Shown in pieces: positions 32,518 to 41,851 of a stretch of 43,571 bases of DNA. The translations under genes and the position numbers were made by a program. Under the pieces are notes generated by a model. That model saw only the letters and a list, made by a program, of their open reading frames with translations. It made no database searches and had not been told where the DNA came from. The stretch comes from Flavobacteriales bacterium (GTDB lineage: Bacteria > Bacteroidota > Bacteroidia > Flavobacteriales_D > Sanyastnellaceae). Each line of letters begins with the position of its first letter. The stretch's first letter is position 1. The stretch lies in the NCBI GenBank assembly GCA_016777435.1, contig JADHRK010000002.1, forward strand, positions 1 to 43,571, in the 5' to 3' direction.

Positions 32518-35406
32518 TCAGAACATCATCTTGAGCGTGGCAGATAAGGTTCGGCCGTAAGCCCAATAGCCCTCTAACTTTCCGTTTTCAACGGTTCCCT
32601 GCTCTTTCACCCCGGTCTGTGGGTTGGTTACGAACGTCTCAAAACCGTCACTGATGTAGATGTTGTCCAAGGCATTTTGAACATTCAGGCTGGCCATCCA
32701 TCCCAACCCACCCGTTTCGAACCGATAACTCGCGCGCAAGTCGAGGTAGCCAAATTCAGGAAGCATGACGGGTTGCAATCCTGCTCGGTCAGGGTTCGTA
32801 CGGTCAGCATCGACCTCAAAACGCGCATACAAATTCCAATTGTGGACATAGTTGGCGCCGACCCGAAGGCCCTTCGTCGGTGAGTAGTTCATTAGAAGTC
32901 CGACCTGAGACTGCGGCGCATCACTGACTTTAAGGCCCGCGGAATAGATGTAAAGTGTTTCCAAAACCTCTCCCCCTTCCTCCGCAGTGATTTCGGCGTT
33001 GACATCGTTGTCCCAGCGCCAATCACCAAAGGACGCCATTCCTCCAATTTCCAGCTTTGGAAGAGGCCGCGTTTTCAACTCCAATTCAATTCCTTCGTGG
33101 GTTTGAACCAAACCGGTGATGAAGGCGCGGTATTCCGTGCCATCGGGTCGCAAAAGCGGGCTGCTCATGATGCTCTTGTCCCGCCATTGGGTGTGGTAAG
33201 CATTGACATCCAGTGAAATTCCGCGCCAGCGAAAACGATACCCTGCTTCAAAAGCAGCCACCTTTTCATTGGTCAAGCGGTCATTGCTCAAAACATTGGA
33301 ATAATTCGTGAATACATATCGAATGAAGGGCGCTCGTGAATACACGCCACCATTCACGTAAATGTGGCTGGTCTCTCCGAGCCGCACACTGCCTCCTGCC
33401 TTTGCATTGTAACCGACACTGCTGGCCTTGAGCGACTTTTCACCGTAAACAAATTGCTCGGTGGTTTCAATGTTACCCGTTGTTTCATTCAGTTCTGTGA
33501 CTTCCTGAACCCCCGTCTCTGCATAACGGAAATACTTGTAGGGATCGATTCTGCGGTAACCCGTGAAACTCACCGTTCCCGCAGCAAACAAGCTGAACCG
33601 GTCATCTTTGTATTCCGCTTGTGCAAACCCACCCGCGTATCGGACCAACCCTATGTCATCATAATCGACTTTATCCCCCGGCTGCGCCATGAGCTCATAG
33701 TCTGGATTGATGCCATATCCGTCCGAACTGCTGAAAGATTGCAAATAGAAGTCTCCCCCGAGCAAATTATTGACTCGTGTGAAGTGCTTACCGCTGTAAT
33801 AACGCGCATCGACGCCAACCATGAGGTTGACGCGGTCATTGACTTCGTGGTGCAACGTGGACAATACGCCCGTCCAAAAATGTTCGTTGTGCGCATTCTC
33901 AATTACGCTTCGGCTTCGGCCACCCACCACCGTGTCTCCTTCAACGACAATGGGGTCGCCAAACATGTGTACCGTGTCCAACCAAGCTTGGGCCGACGCG
34001 TCATAACCAATCTGATTGGCCGCATACGTGACCGGCTGCGTGTTGTTCTCATTCGAGTCCCAGAGGTAATCCCAATTGAGATTCGTCTTCACCGTCCGGG
34101 TCATACCATCGGCATCCTCGTACGTTTCGCTGAGGCGTGGCGAACTCGTTCCATCGTAACGTGAACCGTATCCTTGCCCCACACTCACGTAATAACTAGA
34201 CGCCAAGTGCGATCGTTCGCTCAACTGCCAATAATGGTTCAAGGCGAACTGGGGTTTGTGGTAGCCATTGACACGGGAATTCAGCACTTCCTCCGTGGCT
34301 CCGCCGCGGTTCAAATAACCCCAGTCATCGTTCCATCGGTGTGCTTCGTATCCCAGTGAGTTGAGGTCATTGAACCGATCCACACTCAACTGACCTCGAC
34401 GTTGTCCGTGGGTTTGTGGAGCGCCAATGGCTGTCAAAACCAGGCGATGCGCTCCAAAGTCTTTGGCGGCGGTGAGGAAATAACTCCACGCATCGATGAA
34501 AGCGGCATCTACATATGCATTGCCCATTGTGCGGCTGCCAACAGCACTGACTGCCCAACCATTCTTCATCACGCCTGAGCTCAGGGACAGCATGGATTTG
34601 TAGCGTCCATAATCGGTAACGCTTTGCAGCAGGCTGCCACCCTTTTTCATGTCTGTGGCTTTCGTGATAATGTTCAAGGTTCCTCCCACCGAATTGATGG
34701 CCAACTTTGAAGCACCAAGGCCACGCTGCACCTGCATGGTATTCACGGCATCACCCAAACCCGCCCAATTGGACCAGTAAACCCAACCATTTTCCATGTC
34801 ATTGACGGGAATGCCGTTGATGAGCACTGCTACATTCCGCTGATCGAAACCTCGAATATTGATGCGGCTGTCACCATAGCCACCCCCGCTTTTTGTGGCA
34901 TAAACTCCTGGCGTAATGTTCAGTGTTTCGACCAATTCTTTGTCGCCCAACTGCTCCTGAATGGTGCGCGCGTCCAACGTGGACACTGCCACAGGCGTCT
35001 CACGACTAGTGGCTACTGAGGCAATCACATTGGCCTCATTCAATCCTATCGTGGAGGCCGCCAAGCGAAGCACTCCCATATCCATGGCCGCCATTCCGAT
35101 ATTGCGACCTCCCTGGCGGGCGGGCAACTGGATGTAATTCCGGCTATTGGTATACCCAATCATGCTCGCAACCACGTGGGCTTCCCCCGTCTGGCGAGTA
35201 ACAAAACGGAACCGACCATCAAAATCGGTAACCGAACCCATGCTGTATTCTTCCAGGTATACCGAAGCGCCAATAAGGGGTTCTCCCGTCTCGGCATCCA
35301 ACACTGTTCCGTAAACTTGGGTTTGTGCTTGCCCTGCAATCGCAAACAAAAGCAGTCCGAGCGTCACCTGAAATCGACGCATTGAGAGGAGGTTTTGGGC
35401 ATTCAT
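32518..35406 (-). CDS. TonB-dependent outer-membrane receptor
   Basis: The protein (962 residues from ATG 35406) has a signal peptide (ending AIAGQAQ), a carboxypeptidase-regulatory-like beta-sandwich (about 30-115: GTVLDAETGEPLIGASVYLE...TDFDGRF), a plug domain (about 125-250: VSTLDARTIQEQLGDKELVE, INIRGFDQRNVAVLINGIPVND, IQRGLGASKLAINSVGGTLNI-like) and a 22-strand barrel ending in the aromatic residue F (LKMMF), the BAM recognition signal. No SusD-like partner is adjacent, so it is not a classic SusCD pair; substrate is unknown. Alternatives are an upstream ATG at 35460, which overlaps a possible promoter (TTTTG, 18 bases, TAAATTGC), and an internal ATG at 35382. Confidence 0.92.
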   Translation of the reverse strand: MNAQNLLSMRRFQVTLGLLLFAIAGQAQTQVYGTVLDAETGEPLIGASVYLEEYSMGSVTDFDGRFRFVTRQTGEAHVVASMIGYTNSRNYIQLPARQGGRNIGMAAMDMGVLRLAASTIGLNEANVIASVATSRETPVAVSTLDARTIQEQLGDKELVETLNITPGVYATKSGGGYGDSRINIRGFDQRNVAVLINGIPVNDMENGWVYWSNWAGLGDAVNTMQVQRGLGASKLAINSVGGTLNIITKATDMKKGGSLLQSVTDYGRYKSMLSLSSGVMKNGWAVSAVGSRTMGNAYVDAAFIDAWSYFLTAAKDFGAHRLVLTAIGAPQTHGQRRGQLSVDRFNDLNSLGYEAHRWNDDWGYLNRGGATEEVLNSRVNGYHKPQFALNHYWQLSERSHLASSYYVSVGQGYGSRYDGTSSPRLSETYEDADGMTRTVKTNLNWDYLWDSNENNTQPVTYAANQIGYDASAQAWLDTVHMFGDPIVVEGDTVVGGRSRSVIENAHNEHFWTGVLSTLHHEVNDRVNLMVGVDARYYSGKHFTRVNNLLGGDFYLQSFSSSDGYGINPDYELMAQPGDKVDYDDIGLVRYAGGFAQAEYKDDRFSLFAAGTVSFTGYRRIDPYKYFRYAETGVQEVTELNETTGNIETTEQFVYGEKSLKASSVGYNAKAGGSVRLGETSHIYVNGGVYSRAPFIRYVFTNYSNVLSNDRLTNEKVAAFEAGYRFRWRGISLDVNAYHTQWRDKSIMSSPLLRPDGTEYRAFITGLVQTHEGIELELKTRPLPKLEIGGMASFGDWRWDNDVNAEITAEEGGEVLETLYIYSAGLKVSDAPQSQVGLLMNYSPTKGLRVGANYVHNWNLYARFEVDADRTNPDRAGLQPVMLPEFGYLDLRASYRFETGGLGWMASLNVQNALDNIYISDGFETFVTNPQTGVKEQGTVENGKLEGYWAYGRTLSATLKMMF

Positions 35407-35494
35407 TTGAACTTGGTTGAAGTGTGAATCCAGCCGCGGTATGTCGCGAATTGAGCGCAATTTAACCCGAAACGAGCAAGTGCAAAATCACGGC

Positions 35495-36502
35495 TCACGA
35501 CCAGCGACCGCGATCGAATAGGTACCGCGCAATCTGAACCGTATTTGTGGCAGCTCCTTTTCTCAAGTTGTCAGCCACCACCCACAAATGAAGCCCTTTC
35601 GGATGCGCCAAGTCGCGTCGGATGCGCCCGACAAAAACATCATCGCTGCCATGCGCGGTCAGCGGCATCGGATAGGAATTGGACTCCGGGTCGTCTACTA
35701 CCACAACACCCGGGAAGTTTGATAACGCCGCACGGACTTGGCCCAAGTCAAAATCACGCTCGAATTCGAGGTAAACGCTTTCGCTGTGACCACCTTGGAC
35801 CGGCACACGAACGGCAGTGCACGTCACAGACACGGAATCATCTCCGAGAATTTTCTGGGTTTCGTGCCAAACCTTCATTTCCTCCCGTGTAAATCCGTCT
35901 TCCACAAAAACATCACAATGAGGAAGGCAATTCATGTCTATGGAATGCGGATAAACCGGTGCACTTGGCACATCACCTCTTCGTTCTTCCTCCAACTGTA
36001 CGATGGCTGCCTTGCCAGTGCCCGTTACACTTTGGTAGGTACTCACAATGCCACGCTTGATTTGGAAAAGGTCATGGAGCGGCTTCAGTGCCATCACCAG
36101 TTGCATGGTCGTGCAATTCGGATTGGCGATGATCCGGTGATGCGATTGGATGGCGTGGCCATTGACTTCCGGCACAACCAGCGGACAATCCCCGTTCATT
36201 CGCCAAGCGCTGCTGTTGTCGATGACCGTGGTCCCAGCCTCGGCAAATCGCGGAGCCCATTGTTCGCTGACCGAGCCCCCTGCGCTGAAAAGAGCCACTT
36301 GCGGCATTTTCGCTAGAGCCGATTCCATCGAAAGCACCTCCAACGCCTCACCTTTGAAATAAACATCTGTGCCAATGCTGCGCTCACTTCCCACCGGCAA
36401 CAATTCGCTCACCGGGAAGGCATGTTCTTCCAAAACTTGAAGCATGGTTCTTCCTACCAATCCTGTCGCTCCGACGATGCAGACTTTCAAACCTTCATCC
36501 AT
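35495..36502 (-). CDS. asd: Aspartate-semialdehyde dehydrogenase
   Basis: The 335-residue enzyme reduces aspartyl phosphate to aspartate semialdehyde with NADPH, feeding lysine/diaminopimelate, methionine and threonine synthesis. It shows GATGLVGRTM (11-20; nucleotide binding), FSAGGSVSE, IDNSSAWRM, the catalytic cysteine C130 in ANPNCTT, QSVTGTGKAA, and RVPVQGGHSESVYLEFE with the active-site His. The LysC and DapA genes are not in the window. It is divergent from the lamin-tail protein gene across 91 bases. Confidence 0.97.
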   Translation of the reverse strand: MDEGLKVCIVGATGLVGRTMLQVLEEHAFPVSELLPVGSERSIGTDVYFKGEALEVLSMESALAKMPQVALFSAGGSVSEQWAPRFAEAGTTVIDNSSAWRMNGDCPLVVPEVNGHAIQSHHRIIANPNCTTMQLVMALKPLHDLFQIKRGIVSTYQSVTGTGKAAIVQLEEERRGDVPSAPVYPHSIDMNCLPHCDVFVEDGFTREEMKVWHETQKILGDDSVSVTCTAVRVPVQGGHSESVYLEFERDFDLGQVRAALSNFPGVVVVDDPESNSYPMPLTAHGSDDVFVGRIRRDLAHPKGLHLWVVADNLRKGAATNTVQIARYLFDRGRWS

Positions 36503-36593
36503 TTTTATGCGCTGAACTAATTTTTAAATGCCGCCGTGTGGTTCACGAACGATGGTGTAAAATTCCAACTTTTTTTCGAGGTTTGCCTTGTTG

Positions 36594-39500
36594 ATGAAGA
36601 AGGATTTGAGGCGATTGAATTGGAATGAAAAACTGCATTTTCTGCTGGTTCCATTTTTGTTTGGCGCGGTGGGGCATTCGCCGGGCCAATCACCTGATTT
36701 CTGGGAAATCCACATGCATGAGGACGATTGGATTCCGTCCGACAGCGGATGGCAACTCAACGCCCAAGAACCCGGTGAGTCCTGGATTTGCTTTTGCCCT
36801 GTGGACAGCATTGCGGATTCCGCAGGTCGTACAATCATGTTTCACTGGTCACAGCAATTCGCTGGCTCCACGCAGAATTTCAGCCGGGTGCACTTGATCC
36901 CTCGATCCAATCTTGAATGGAGCGGAGCCAACGTACCACCATTTTCAGTTTCCAGCTGGCAAACCGACTCTGCCATTTTAGCCGTTGATCCGGGCAACTT
37001 TCTGCACCTCGGCGAGAGCGGAAGCGCGGATTCCTTGCGCTGGATGAACACCGTGGTGGGCGAAAGCCACGGACAAATCGCGGCCGCTCCTTCACCGATG
37101 TTGGCGGGACAAATCGACCACTGGATGATGTGGAACCAGCATCCTGCGTCAGACTCCACATTTCTTCAATGGAGCGCTTCTTCCGAGCCGTTAGAGTGGA
37201 CACATGCCATGGAAGGAAGTGCTGGTTTAGTGCCTGATTGTATTGGTTTTAGCGCAAAATTTACCGCAAGCCACGTCAATGACTTTCGCATTGAAGTCGC
37301 TATATTATCTCCCCATGTGCCTGACACCATCCCTCCGGTATGTGTCGACTACCATTGGCTCGGTAACCACGCCCTTCAATTGCAGTTCAACGAACCCCTG
37401 TCCAGCTCCACTGGATTTGGCACCTGGAACAATGGCGATTCCCTTTTTTTCATTGCAGAAAACCATAAGAGCAATAAACGGATTGGAATCTTCTCAGGGT
37501 ATTGGGCAATAGGGCAAGTGCGTCAGTTGTCCTTGCACGGAATCCGGGATGCTCATGGAATCGGAGGAATCCAGCCCCCCATTGAAGTGCTGCGCACTTC
37601 ATCAAAAGGCATCGAGCCACATGCGGTGCAATTCACAGAAATCATGTTTGATCCTTCTCCGTCTCTTGGTTTGCCCGAGGAGGAGTGGCTGGAAATCATC
37701 AACCGCTCTGAGTCACATTATTCCATCCAAGATTTCATTCTTCTGGACGGCAGTTCCGAAACCCAGTCCAATCTGATCCCTCAATTTGGTTGGGATGGGA
37801 TTTTGGCGCCGGGAGAACGTGTCATTGTCACTGGGAGTGACGTGAGCATTGCCGGCGATTCCACGCTGCAGGCCAAAGGAATTCCTTGGCCAGGGTTGAA
37901 CAATGCAGGGGAATCCCTGATGTTGCTGGGCGAGGATGGATCCATCGCCGATCAGGTGCAATACAGCTCCGATTGGATGGCGGGGTTGACCGATGGGGGA
38001 GTCTCCTTGCAAATCATCCACTGGGACGCTTGCAACGGCCCAAGCAATTGGGAGCCATCGCTTCATCCGCTAGGAAGCACTCCGGGCACTTCTCCGCCCG
38101 AGGAAAACACCCCAATCTCAGAAACCCTCCCCCTGGAATTGGTGGCAATCACTCCAACTGGGGAAACGACAGGATTGCTCACGTTCAATCAACCACTCGA
38201 CCCGCAAGCTCCGTTCCATCTCCGCGGAATCAATGCCGGTCACTTGACCTTGATGAATGAAGACCACAAAACGCTGGCTTGGCAAATTGATTCGCAACTT
38301 TCAAATGGGAAGGTTGCTTTTGACGTGACAGGCATTATGCCTTGCGCACCTTCGGCAATGTCCGTTTCCGCGTGGACGATTCAATTGGAACCTCATCGCT
38401 TTCCAGCTTTTCAGGATTTACTGATTACTGAAATTGCACATGATCCCAATGGCATGACTGATGTGTGGGGCTCTTTCGTTGAGGTAACGAATGTACACGA
38501 AACGGACACCCTCGAATTGGGGGGGCTCCAATGCAATGGCTCCTCTCCCCTCCACCGCATCACCTTGGCACCGGGAGCACGGCATTGTTTTTACGAAATC
38601 GATTTGCCGAATAGTTCTGGGCTTGTGGCCATTCGTGCGGCCAACGGAACCTTGATTGATGAAGTACATTATTCCAATTGTTGGCACCGCGAACGGAAAA
38701 ATGAAGGGAGCGGAAAAAGCCTCGTTCGTTTGGATCTCATTCCCGGATTGCACGGTGCGTTCAACTGGAACAGCAGCATGGATTCTCGTGGTTGTTCTCC
38801 AGGCATCAGCGATCTCGCTGAAGAACCGGTAACGGTCAATGCAGTGCCAATCCTGTGCGGTATTTCAGAAAACAAATGGGTTGTTTTGTTCAACGGCCCT
38901 GTTGAAATTGAATCGACAATATGGACTGCCGTGGATCCGGAAGACCTCGGAGGTTGGGCGGATGGCCTGGATGCCGGGCAGCTCTGGAAGGGACCTTCCC
39001 AATTCGAAGCATTGGAGGACAGCATCGCCCAACTGCATTGGGCGGAAGGAGCTTTATCCATTGCCTCCATCTGTCCCTCCAGTCCATTCCTAGTCGACGA
39101 GTTGGAATGCGACTTTTCATTGAATGAGGTGCAACAATTGAAGCTCGATGGTCCAGAGCCTTTCATTGAAATCAAACACCATGTGCACCCTTGGCTCAGG
39201 ACGGATGGACTTCAATTGACAACTGCGACAAGCCCCAACCCGATTGATTGGCTGCCCCTGACGTCCGAAATCCGATGGTTCATTCCAAAGGACACCCCGG
39301 TTGCATTCAGCCGATGTCCGAGCCGGTGGATGCAGCAGCAAGGACGAATCATTCCTTGCAATTTGCCGAGCCTATGGGGAAACCGAGAAGTACAATTGGC
39401 GCGATCAGGCGCTCGAATCGATAGCATCCACCTCCACCCCGATCTCGAATCACCCTGGAACGACTGGCATCATTTGCGTTCATTGGAACGAGTTGGCGCA

Positions 39501-39956
39501 CCTTTTTCACTGGAAACCGAATGCATTTCGCCTCCCCGTCAATGGGAATCTTCCTTGGATGAACTCGGGGCGACTCCTGGAAAATGGAACAGTTGGCAGA
39601 AACATCAATTCGGAGCAGATCAAGCGCTGAACTCCTTGGTCGTTTTGAACGATACGTGGAGGTTTGCTGCAAGCGGGGCAATTGAGCCGATCCAAGTTTT
39701 GTTGCGGGCGCCCGGAGCAGGTGCCTGGAAAGCACACTTAACCCTCCACAATGCCAACGGTCTTATACTTTCAATGCTCACAGATGGTCCCATTTGGGTT
39801 TCCCAAGAAGAGGACCAAACGGTAAAGTGGGATGGATTCGTAGGGACACGAATTCCTCCACCCGGCTCGTATTGGATCACGGCCCATTTTGAGCAGTACG
39901 AATCCCAAGACGTGTATAAATTTTTACGTCCAATTCACATAATGCCGTGGCGTTGA
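36594..39956 (+). CDS. Large secreted protein with three lamin-tail-like domains
   Basis: The 1120-residue protein has a signal peptide (about 1-30, KLHFLLVPFLFGAVGHSPGQ). I see three lamin-tail-domain-like units: about 342-494 (QFTEIMFDPS to LGSTPG), 607-732 (LLITEIAHDP to RGCSPG) and a more degenerate one at 864-992 (ending LGATPG). Between them are Ig-like spacers (for example VCVDYHWLGNHALQLQFNEPL). The C-terminus (1015-1120) ends with a WDGF...PPPGSYWITAHF pattern that resembles FlgD-Ig or type IX secretion C-terminal domains. It is probably exported to the cell surface. TTG codons at 36588/36591 precede ATG 36594. Role unknown; possibly adhesion or surface-associated binding. Confidence 0.85.
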   Translation: MKKDLRRLNWNEKLHFLLVPFLFGAVGHSPGQSPDFWEIHMHEDDWIPSDSGWQLNAQEPGESWICFCPVDSIADSAGRTIMFHWSQQFAGSTQNFSRVHLIPRSNLEWSGANVPPFSVSSWQTDSAILAVDPGNFLHLGESGSADSLRWMNTVVGESHGQIAAAPSPMLAGQIDHWMMWNQHPASDSTFLQWSASSEPLEWTHAMEGSAGLVPDCIGFSAKFTASHVNDFRIEVAILSPHVPDTIPPVCVDYHWLGNHALQLQFNEPLSSSTGFGTWNNGDSLFFIAENHKSNKRIGIFSGYWAIGQVRQLSLHGIRDAHGIGGIQPPIEVLRTSSKGIEPHAVQFTEIMFDPSPSLGLPEEEWLEIINRSESHYSIQDFILLDGSSETQSNLIPQFGWDGILAPGERVIVTGSDVSIAGDSTLQAKGIPWPGLNNAGESLMLLGEDGSIADQVQYSSDWMAGLTDGGVSLQIIHWDACNGPSNWEPSLHPLGSTPGTSPPEENTPISETLPLELVAITPTGETTGLLTFNQPLDPQAPFHLRGINAGHLTLMNEDHKTLAWQIDSQLSNGKVAFDVTGIMPCAPSAMSVSAWTIQLEPHRFPAFQDLLITEIAHDPNGMTDVWGSFVEVTNVHETDTLELGGLQCNGSSPLHRITLAPGARHCFYEIDLPNSSGLVAIRAANGTLIDEVHYSNCWHRERKNEGSGKSLVRLDLIPGLHGAFNWNSSMDSRGCSPGISDLAEEPVTVNAVPILCGISENKWVVLFNGPVEIESTIWTAVDPEDLGGWADGLDAGQLWKGPSQFEALEDSIAQLHWAEGALSIASICPSSPFLVDELECDFSLNEVQQLKLDGPEPFIEIKHHVHPWLRTDGLQLTTATSPNPIDWLPLTSEIRWFIPKDTPVAFSRCPSRWMQQQGRIIPCNLPSLWGNREVQLARSGARIDSIHLHPDLESPWNDWHHLRSLERVGAPFSLETECISPPRQWESSLDELGATPGKWNSWQKHQFGADQALNSLVVLNDTWRFAASGAIEPIQVLLRAPGAGAWKAHLTLHNANGLILSMLTDGPIWVSQEEDQTVKWDGFVGTRIPPPGSYWITAHFEQYESQDVYKFLRPIHIMPWR

Positions 39957-39992
39957 AGTCCCAGCAATTGGAAAATTTTGAATCTTCGCGCC

Positions 39993-40661
39993 ATGTTCGA
40001 AGGACAGCCCATACCCCACGCATCCTATGAGTTTTTGGCGGCGATGCTTCTATCCATTGGTTTGGGTCTCTGGGCGACTGTATTGTTACGGATCCGTTTC
40101 GAACGCGAATGGAGCTTGACAATTTGGACTTCTTACAACATCAAGCGGGTGTGGCAGCGATTGGCGGACGAGTCCGCTCGCACGGGTGGCACCTTAACAA
40201 GTCACCTTCTTGGTGTATTAGCCTGGTGCATTCTCGGAAGTGCCTGGGCATTGTGTCAGGTTGATGCAACGCTCGAAGGCTTATGGGTCGGGATGGGCTA
40301 CGGGGCACTATTGGGGGTCGCAACAATCATGTTACGGGTTATTGCAGCTTGGATCGGCGGTTGGATCACGCTTGCCCCCGAAGCAACCGAACGTGGTTTG
40401 GAAATTGACCGTCACATGCGCAATTGGTTGCTGTGGGGGTTGATGGTTTTTTGCATCTTTCATTTGGGGCAAAACATCCCATTTAGCAGCCGGAATATAC
40501 TTTGGGAACAAGCCGTTTGGATTTGGTGGGGATGGCTCATAATCAAATGGTTGCGTCAACTTCAATCGGTCGTTCACAATGGGCTTCCTTTTGGGTGGGG
40601 AATTGTGTATCTTTGCACCTTCGAAATTGGTCCCACTTACCTGCTTTTCAAGCAAGTTTGA
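39993..40661 (+). CDS. DUF4271-family membrane protein
   Basis: The 222-residue protein has about six to seven hydrophobic segments (for example AAMLLSIGLGLWATVLL, LLGVLAWCILGSAWAL, LLWGLMVFCIFHLG and WGIVYLCTFEIGPTYLLFK). The late block around CTFEIGPTYLLFK, the family's C-terminal signature, and its place before hemD identify it as DUF4271, a Bacteroidota-restricted membrane family without known function. ATG 39993 is used; an in-frame TTG five codons upstream is possible. The gap to the previous gene is 36 bases and to hemD 33 bases. Confidence 0.85.
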   Translation: MFEGQPIPHASYEFLAAMLLSIGLGLWATVLLRIRFEREWSLTIWTSYNIKRVWQRLADESARTGGTLTSHLLGVLAWCILGSAWALCQVDATLEGLWVGMGYGALLGVATIMLRVIAAWIGGWITLAPEATERGLEIDRHMRNWLLWGLMVFCIFHLGQNIPFSSRNILWEQAVWIWWGWLIIKWLRQLQSVVHNGLPFGWGIVYLCTFEIGPTYLLFKQV

Positions 40662-40694
40662 TGCCCGATCGAACAAGCATGGAACCCCTTGAAT

Positions 40695-41438
40695 ATGGCG
40701 CAAAGAGTCAAGACCATTCTGATATCACAACCGAAGCCGACGACGGAAAAGTCGCCGTATTTTGATTTAGCTGAGCGACAAAAGCTCACCATCGATTTCC
40801 GCCCCTTCATCCACGTGGAAGGAATTGAGAGCCAGGAGTTTCGCCAACAACGGATTGATTTCGCAGAGCACACTGCACTGATTGTTACCAGTCGAAATGC
40901 CATTGACCATTTCTTTCGTTTGGCCGAAGAGCTCCGGTTTGAAGTGCCCGACACTATGAAATATTTTTGCATCAGCGAGGCGACTGCCTATTACCTGCAG
41001 AAATATGTTGTGTACCGGAAGCGAAAAATTTTCTTCGGGAAACAGAGCTTCCAGGACCTCATGGAATTGATTAAGAAGCACAAGAACGAAAAATTCTTGT
41101 TGCCGTGCAGTGACTTGATGAAGCCATCGATTCCAAAATTCCTAGAAGAGGGGAAAATTGACTACACGCGAGCCACGATGTACCGAACCGTATGCTCAGA
41201 CCTCAGTGACTTGAGCGATGTGAAGTACAACTTGCTGGTTTTTTACAGCCCAAGCGGGATTGAGAGCTTATTCAAGAACTTCCCCGATTTTCAACAGGGA
41301 GAAACTCGGATTGCCACATTTGGGCCGACTACTGCAAAAGCTGCTGCTGAAGCCAACCTTCGCGTGGACATTTCGGCACCCACGCCGAAAGCTCCTTCCA
41401 TGACTATGGCCATTGAGCATTACATTCAGGGCAAATAA
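40695..41438 (+). CDS. hemD: Uroporphyrinogen-III synthase
   Basis: The 247-residue cytosolic enzyme cyclises hydroxymethylbilane to uroporphyrinogen III for haem and sirohaem synthesis. HemD sequences are poorly conserved, but the pattern here fits: KTILISQPKP at the N-terminus, ALIVTSRNAIDHF (first domain), YFCISEATAYYL, LVFYSPSGIESLF and RIATFGPTTAKAAAEANLRVDISAPTPKAPSM at the C-terminus, the last being the most typical family block. It lies between the DUF4271 gene and rnpA, an order common in Bacteroidota. Other haem genes are absent from the window. Confidence 0.9.
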   Translation: MAQRVKTILISQPKPTTEKSPYFDLAERQKLTIDFRPFIHVEGIESQEFRQQRIDFAEHTALIVTSRNAIDHFFRLAEELRFEVPDTMKYFCISEATAYYLQKYVVYRKRKIFFGKQSFQDLMELIKKHKNEKFLLPCSDLMKPSIPKFLEEGKIDYTRATMYRTVCSDLSDLSDVKYNLLVFYSPSGIESLFKNFPDFQQGETRIATFGPTTAKAAAEANLRVDISAPTPKAPSMTMAIEHYIQGK

Positions 41439-41847
41439 AGCGCCCTTGTCCGAAACTGGCTCCTTTTCCTTTCCCCGCAACCAGCGACTGAAGTCCAAAA
41501 AACTCTCGGACCTCGTCTTTGCGAAGGGCGCAAAAATTAAAGCTCCCCCCATCATTGGACGCTTCATCGATACGCCATTGCCAGAGCCCGTCGCCATCCA
41601 GGCCATGGTAACCGTGAGCAAGAAGAAATTCAAGCGAGCCGTGGACCGCAACCGCGTCAAACGATTGATGCGGGAAGCGTGGAGGCTTGAAAAGCCCGCT
41701 TTGGAAAATCGTCTACTCACAGACGAAAAACAACGGGCAATCGTTTTCATATTTGTAGGAAACGAAATGCCTGATTTCGAGACGGTGCGCTCATCTGTTG
41801 CCTCACTCGTGCAAAAAATGTTTCCTAGCCAACCCGACCAAGACTGA
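41413..41847 (+). CDS. rnpA: Ribonuclease P protein component
   Basis: The protein (144 residues from TTG 41413) is the basic subunit that helps the RNase P RNA mature tRNA 5' ends. It shows FSFPRNQRLKSKKLSDLVFAKG near the start and the signature RAVDRNRVKRLMREAWR (about 80-96). No ATG exists before the domain: the possible starts are TTG 41413 (26-base overlap with hemD) or TTG 41446 (7 bases after hemD). The stop is 4 bases before the protease start. Unlike most bacteria, rpmH and dnaA are not next to it; here it follows hemD. Confidence 0.93.
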   Translation: MSITFRANKAPLSETGSFSFPRNQRLKSKKLSDLVFAKGAKIKAPPIIGRFIDTPLPEPVAIQAMVTVSKKKFKRAVDRNRVKRLMREAWRLEKPALENRLLTDEKQRAIVFIFVGNEMPDFETVRSSVASLVQKMFPSQPDQD

Positions 41848-41851
41848 ACCT

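Noticed and set aside
33364..34164. 266-codon plus-strand frame inside the TonB-dependent receptor
   Set aside because: It is a shadow of the receptor barrel on the opposite strand.
32518..35406. TonB-dependent receptor as part of a polysaccharide utilisation locus
   Set aside because: No SusD-like gene, glycoside hydrolase or regulator lies beside it; neighbours are metG and asd.
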